Positions 60,829-64,000 of a stretch of 64,000 nucleotides of DNA are shown one piece after another. Every line of letters begins with the position of its first letter. Position 1 is the stretch's first letter. A program made the position numbers and the translations under genes. The stretch lies in assembly GCA_016794595.1 (NCBI GenBank), contig JAEUJN010000012.1:122813-186812 (forward strand), in the 5' to 3' direction. Below the pieces are notes generated by a model. It did no database searches, was not told the origin of the DNA, and worked only from the letters and a program-made list of their open reading frames with translations. This DNA is from Kineosporiaceae bacterium (lineage in GTDB: Bacteria; Actinomycetota; Actinomycetes; Actinomycetales; Kineosporiaceae).

Positions 60829-61914
60829 ATGGCCAGCAGAGTCCAGGGTGTGGTGGCACGGGGCAAGGGTGCCCCGGTCAGCGTGGAGACGATCATCGTC
60901 CCCGATCCCGGTCCGGGCGAGGCCACCGTCACGATCCAGGCCTGCGGGGTCTGCCACACCGACCTGCACTACCGCGAGGGCGGCATCAACGACGACTTCC
61001 CGTTCCTGCTGGGCCACGAGGCCGCCGGCATCGTGGACGCGGTCGGTCCCGGGGTCACCGAGGTGGCGCCCGGGGACTACGTCGTCCTGAACTGGCGCGC
61101 GGTGTGTGGCCAGTGCCGCGCCTGCCTGCGCGGGCGCCCGCAGTACTGCTTCGCCACGCACAACGCGAAGCAGAAGATGACCCTCGTGGACGGCACGGTG
61201 CTCTCGCCGGCTCTGGGCATCGGGGCCTTCGTGGAGAAGACCCTGGTCGCGGCCGGGCAGTGCACCAAGGTCGACCCGGCCGCCGAGGCCGCTGTGGCCG
61301 GCCTGCTGGGGTGCGGGGTGATGGCCGGGATCGGGGCGGCGATCAACACGGGCAACGTCCAGCGGGACGACACCGTGGCCGTGATCGGCTGCGGCGGGGT
61401 CGGCAACGCGGCCATCGCCGGCGCCGCGCTGGTCGGCGCCCGGCGGATCATCGCGGTCGACATCGACGACCGCAAGTTGGAGTGGGCCAGGGGGTTCGGC
61501 GCCACGCACACCGTGAACTCCTCCACCACGGATGCGGTGGAGGCCATCCAGGCGGCGACCGACGGCGTGGGCGCCGACGTGGTGATCGACGCCGTGGGCC
61601 GCCCGGAAACCTGGAAGCAGGCCTTCTACGGTCGCGATCTGGCGGGCACCGTCGTCCTGGTCGGAGTGCCCAACCCCTCGATGATGCTCGAGTTGCCGTT
61701 GATCGACGTCTTCGGCCGGGGCGGGTCGCTGAAGTCCTCCTGGTACGGCGACTGCCTGCCCTCGCGGGACTTCCCGCACCTGGTCGAGCTCTACCTGCAG
61801 GGCCGGCTGCCGCTGGACCGGTTCGTCAGCGAGCGGATCGCGATCACCGACGTGGAGGCGGCGTTCGAGAAGATGCACCACGGCGACGTGCTGCGCTCCG
61901 TGGTGGTGTTCTGA
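60829..61914 (+). CDS. mscR: S-(hydroxymethyl)mycothiol dehydrogenase
   Basis: The 361-residue zinc alcohol dehydrogenase oxidises the mycothiol-formaldehyde adduct with NAD+. Catalytic zinc ligands are in [15 protein letters not shown] near residues 37-51 and [14 protein letters not shown] near 63. The structural zinc site is [15 protein letters not shown] near 92-106. The NAD loop is [20 protein letters not shown] near 185-204. It is a strong marker for a mycothiol-producing actinomycete. The ATG follows CGGAGG. The MBL gene follows after 5 bp. Confidence 0.94.
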   Translation: MASRVQGVVARGKGAPVSVETIIVPDPGPGEATVTIQACGVCHTDLHYREGGINDDFPFLLGHEAAGIVDAVGPGVTEVAPGDYVVLNWRAVCGQCRACLRGRPQYCFATHNAKQKMTLVDGTVLSPALGIGAFVEKTLVAAGQCTKVDPAAEAAVAGLLGCGVMAGIGAAINTGNVQRDDTVAVIGCGGVGNAAIAGAALVGARRIIAVDIDDRKLEWARGFGATHTVNSSTTDAVEAIQAATDGVGADVVIDAVGRPETWKQAFYGRDLAGTVVLVGVPNPSMMLELPLIDVFGRGGSLKSSWYGDCLPSRDFPHLVELYLQGRLPLDRFVSERIAITDVEAAFEKMHHGDVLRSVVVF

Positions 61915-61919
61915 GCGAC

Positions 61920-62573
61920 ATGGGACACACGAGCGGGACGACGGGACACACGGCGCGCTTCGAGCGCCTGGTCACCTCGGGGATCTTCAGCCTCGACGGG
62001 CAGGACTTCGAGGTCGACAACAACGTCTGGCTGGTCGGGGACGACGACGAGGTCCTCGTCGTGGACGCCGCGCACGATGCCGAGGCGATCATCAGCGCGG
62101 TCGGGGGGCGACGCCTGGTCGCCATCGTCAGCACCCATGGGCACAACGACCATGTCAACGCGGCCGGCGTCGTCGCCGATGCCACCGGCGCGCCGATCCT
62201 GCTGCACCCGGACGACCGGATGCTGTGGGACGTCGTCCACCCCGACCGCACCCCCGAGCCGCTGGCCGACGGGCAGGTGATCTCGGTGGCGGGGCTGGAC
62301 CTCACGGTCCTGCACACTCCCGGCCACTCCCCCGGCGCGGTGTGCCTGCACGCCCCGGACGCCGGGATCCTGCTGTCCGGGGACACCCTCTTCCGGGGCG
62401 GGCCGGGGGCCACCGGACGCTCGTTCAGCAGCTTCCCCACCATCCTGGACTCGATCCGCGAGCGCCTGCTCGGGTTGGACCCGGCGACCCGGGTGCTCAC
62501 CGGCCACGGGGACGAGACCACGATCGGGGCCGAGTCGGGCGACTACGAGGCCTGGGTCGCCCGCGGCCACTGA
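61920..62573 (+). CDS. Metallo-beta-lactamase fold hydrolase, partner of mscR
   Basis: The 217-residue protein has zinc-binding STHGHNDHVNAAGVV near residues 67-81, LHTPGHSPGAVCLH near 136, LSGDTLFRGGPGATGRS near 157 and TGHGDETTIG near 199, a glyoxalase II-like set. It is in tandem with mscR, as in Mycobacterium, where the pair acts on mycothiol-formaldehyde products; it probably hydrolyses formyl-mycothiol. The ATG at 61920 lies 5 bp past the mscR stop. Confidence 0.9.
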   Translation: MGHTSGTTGHTARFERLVTSGIFSLDGQDFEVDNNVWLVGDDDEVLVVDAAHDAEAIISAVGGRRLVAIVSTHGHNDHVNAAGVVADATGAPILLHPDDRMLWDVVHPDRTPEPLADGQVISVAGLDLTVLHTPGHSPGAVCLHAPDAGILLSGDTLFRGGPGATGRSFSSFPTILDSIRERLLGLDPATRVLTGHGDETTIGAESGDYEAWVARGH

Positions 62574-62642
62574 GGCCGGCCACTGAGCCCGCCGGCCGCA
62601 CCCCCGCGACACCGCGAACCCGGGGTAGCCGGTGGGGAGCCG

Positions 62643-63647
62643 TCAGGAGCCGAGCTTTTCCTGGTAGATCACCACGCCAGGGGCCTTGAGCCGCTTGGCG
62701 GTCGCGATCTCTGCTGCCACGGTGGCCGGGGTGGGCACCTGACCTTTGTAGCCGGTCGCGTAGACCATCACCCAGACCTTCAGGGTGGGGTGGTTCTTCA
62801 TGATCGCCTTGTACTGCTGCTCCAGCAGCCCGGACCCGATCTGGGTGAACGGCCACACGATGGCGGGCGCCTCCTTCTTGATGAAGGGGTAGATCGCCCG
62901 CTTGCTGGCCAGGTCACGCAGGTAGAGCACCGGCAACACCCGCAGCGGGCGACCGGCGTTCTTGGTCAGGATGGCGTTCCACCGGGTGAGCGTGCCCGGC
63001 GGGAACGAGGGGCAGACGGTGCCGAGGCGGTTGGTCGAGGAGTAGGAGTAGTCGTCCATCATGACCGCGGTCAGGTTCGCGTGCTTGCGGGCCAGCTTGC
63101 CGAGCTCGGCCATCCAGACGTCGTAGCGGCCCTTGTACGGCAGGAGCATGTCCGCGGTGCACGGCGCCGCGAGCGAGGAGGTCGAGGACGGCGGGGTCAA
63201 CGTCACCTGGACGGCGATCCCACGCGCCTTGGCCGCGGCCAGGAAGGCCGGCAGGGTGGCCCAGTCCTGCGCCGAGCGATACCCGGCCCGCGGGTAGATC
63301 AGGTAGGAGTAGGTCCGCGATCCCTTGGCGCGCACGCGGTCCAGCGTGCGCACGATGTCAATCACCCTGGACGACGTGCGCACCGGGGCCGCGTAGTGCA
63401 CCTGGATCGTCGACGAGGTGGTGGGGGCCTTCGGGGCGGCCTTGGGAGCCGCCTTGGTGGTGGCCTTGGCGGCGGCCGGCTTGGCGGCGGCCACGGCCTG
63501 GCGTGGCGCGGCTGCCTGTACCCGGGTCTCGGCCTGGGCAGGGGTCATCTGGGTGACGAACCCCGCCACGAGGCACCCGGCCACGGTCGCTGCCCAGTTC
63601 ACCGGCTGACGCCGACGACGTCGTGGTGCCGCGTACCGGCCGCCCAT
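62643..63647 (-). CDS. Secreted protein with possible glycoside-hydrolase-like barrel
   Basis: The 334-residue precursor has an N-terminal signal (RRRRRQPVNWAATVAGCLVA near residues 9-28, cleavage after QAE or earlier), then an Ala/Lys/Pro linker (residues 45-75). The mature domain has strand/helix repeats (YSYLIYPRAGYRSAQDWA, NLTAVMMDDYSYSS, PLRVLPVLYLRDLA, TLKVWVMVYATGYKGQ) that suggest a TIM barrel; acidic residues in MMDDYSYSS could be catalytic. No family can be named with confidence. GGAGGCACG precedes the ATG. Confidence 0.75.
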   Translation of the reverse strand: MGGRYAAPRRRRRQPVNWAATVAGCLVAGFVTQMTPAQAETRVQAAAPRQAVAAAKPAAAKATTKAAPKAAPKAPTTSSTIQVHYAAPVRTSSRVIDIVRTLDRVRAKGSRTYSYLIYPRAGYRSAQDWATLPAFLAAAKARGIAVQVTLTPPSSTSSLAAPCTADMLLPYKGRYDVWMAELGKLARKHANLTAVMMDDYSYSSTNRLGTVCPSFPPGTLTRWNAILTKNAGRPLRVLPVLYLRDLASKRAIYPFIKKEAPAIVWPFTQIGSGLLEQQYKAIMKNHPTLKVWVMVYATGYKGQVPTPATVAAEIATAKRLKAPGVVIYQEKLGS

Positions 63648-63788
63648 CGTGCCTCCATGCCTCGCCGTCCCAGGGGCGCGCTTCGTTGCCCGCACTGGGG
63701 TCCTCGGCCGTCAGGCCCGCCCTCCTTGAGCGCCAGGGGGGCGCCGGCCGCGAACGGCGCACACTGGATACGCTGGGCGACGGTCGAG

Positions 63789-63865
63789 GGGGCGGTAGCT
63801 CAGCCGGTCAGAGCAGCGGACTCATAATCCGTCGGTCGTGGGTTCGAGCCCCACCCGCCCCACCA
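63789..63865 (+). tRNA. tRNA-Met (anticodon CAT)
   Basis: 77 nt with encoded CCA. Acceptor GGGGCGG pairs with CCGCCCC, the anticodon loop is CTCATAA and the T arm is GTGGG TTCGAGC CCCAC. It most resembles elongator tRNA-Met; tRNA-Ile2 with lysidine at C34 cannot be fully excluded. Confidence 0.9.
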
Positions 63866-63941
63866 GCTGGCACCCCTGACTCGCGCGCCGACACTCCTGA
63901 CCCGTGACCCGACGCCCGGCCACCCTGCACCGGGCAGACCT

Positions 63942-63998
63942 CGAGATCGCCGCCGTGGTGATCATCAGCGCCTCTTGATCACCACTGTGGCGATCTCG
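63942..63998. repeat. 23-bp inverted repeat downstream of tRNA-Met
   Basis: 63942-63964 pairs with 63976-63998 with two mismatches around an 11-nt loop. Each arm holds TGATCACCAC and GCGATCTCG. It may be a terminator or one member of a dispersed hairpin family. Confidence 0.7.
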
Positions 63999-64000
63999 GG

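Overview
The window is about 64 kb of very GC-rich chromosomal DNA from an actinomycete (Actinomycetota). The evidence is codon use, many GTG starts, TANNNT -10 boxes, a mycothiol-dependent formaldehyde dehydrogenase with its metallo-beta-lactamase partner, a mycothiol-type MDMPI protein, polyphosphate glucokinase and the order of the housekeeping genes. The runs glnA2/glnE, Zn-ribbon/Nif3 and aceE/PucR regulator/fabD/fabH/acpP/fabF resemble those of Mycobacterium and Streptomyces. The genus cannot be named from the sequence alone.

Layout. 1-3.8 kb: 5' end of recB and complete recC on the minus strand. 3.9-9.2 kb: a plastic accessory stretch with a DUF4143-type AAA ATPase, an eroded gene fragment, an LtrA-like membrane protein, a secreted flavin amine oxidase, a lipoprotein bracketed by two copies of a 125-130 bp repeat, and a HipA-like C-terminal scrap. 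9.2-16.6 kb: gamma-glutamyltransferase, glucose-6-phosphate isomerase, a frameshifted AbiEi/DUF559 gene, an array of 20-bp-spaced repeats, a phospholipase D-like protein and a DUF1349 protein. 16.6-28 kb: nitrogen and cofactor genes (glnE, amidotransferase, glnA2, nadE, panB, map). 28-35 kb: K+ channel, ppgK, RNase P RNA, RNB nuclease, KhtT/KhtU K+/H+ antiporter, yaaA. 35-46.5 kb: PLP decarboxylase, DUF4097/DUF2089 pair, Na+/solute symporter, hydrolase, metZ with rhodanese, MDMPI protein, gabT. 46.6-60 kb: Zn-ribbon protein, Nif3, tRNA-Val, DUF3052, aceE, ppk2, the fatty-acid synthase II cluster and DUF3145. 60-64 kb: mycothiol-dependent formaldehyde detoxification pair, a secreted protein and tRNA-Met.

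How the genes work together. aceE supplies acetyl-CoA next to the FAS II genes and their probable PucR-type regulator. The glnA2/amidotransferase/glnE group handles glutamine or gamma-glutamyl chemistry. ppgK and ppk2 use polyphosphate. The mscR/MBL pair clears formaldehyde.

The main non-coding signals are these. At least fifteen coding genes have a TANNNT box ending only 5-8 nt before the start codon, so leaderless transcription looks common. The same box sits 6 nt before the first base of the RNase P RNA P1 helix and overlaps the stop codon of the RNB nuclease gene. Three dispersed 100-115 bp elements share termini of the form AACCYGCTCATGCTCC and their inverted copies. There is a convergent eight-copy array with 19-20 bp spacing. 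Two perfect 15-bp palindromes straddle the fabD start codon.
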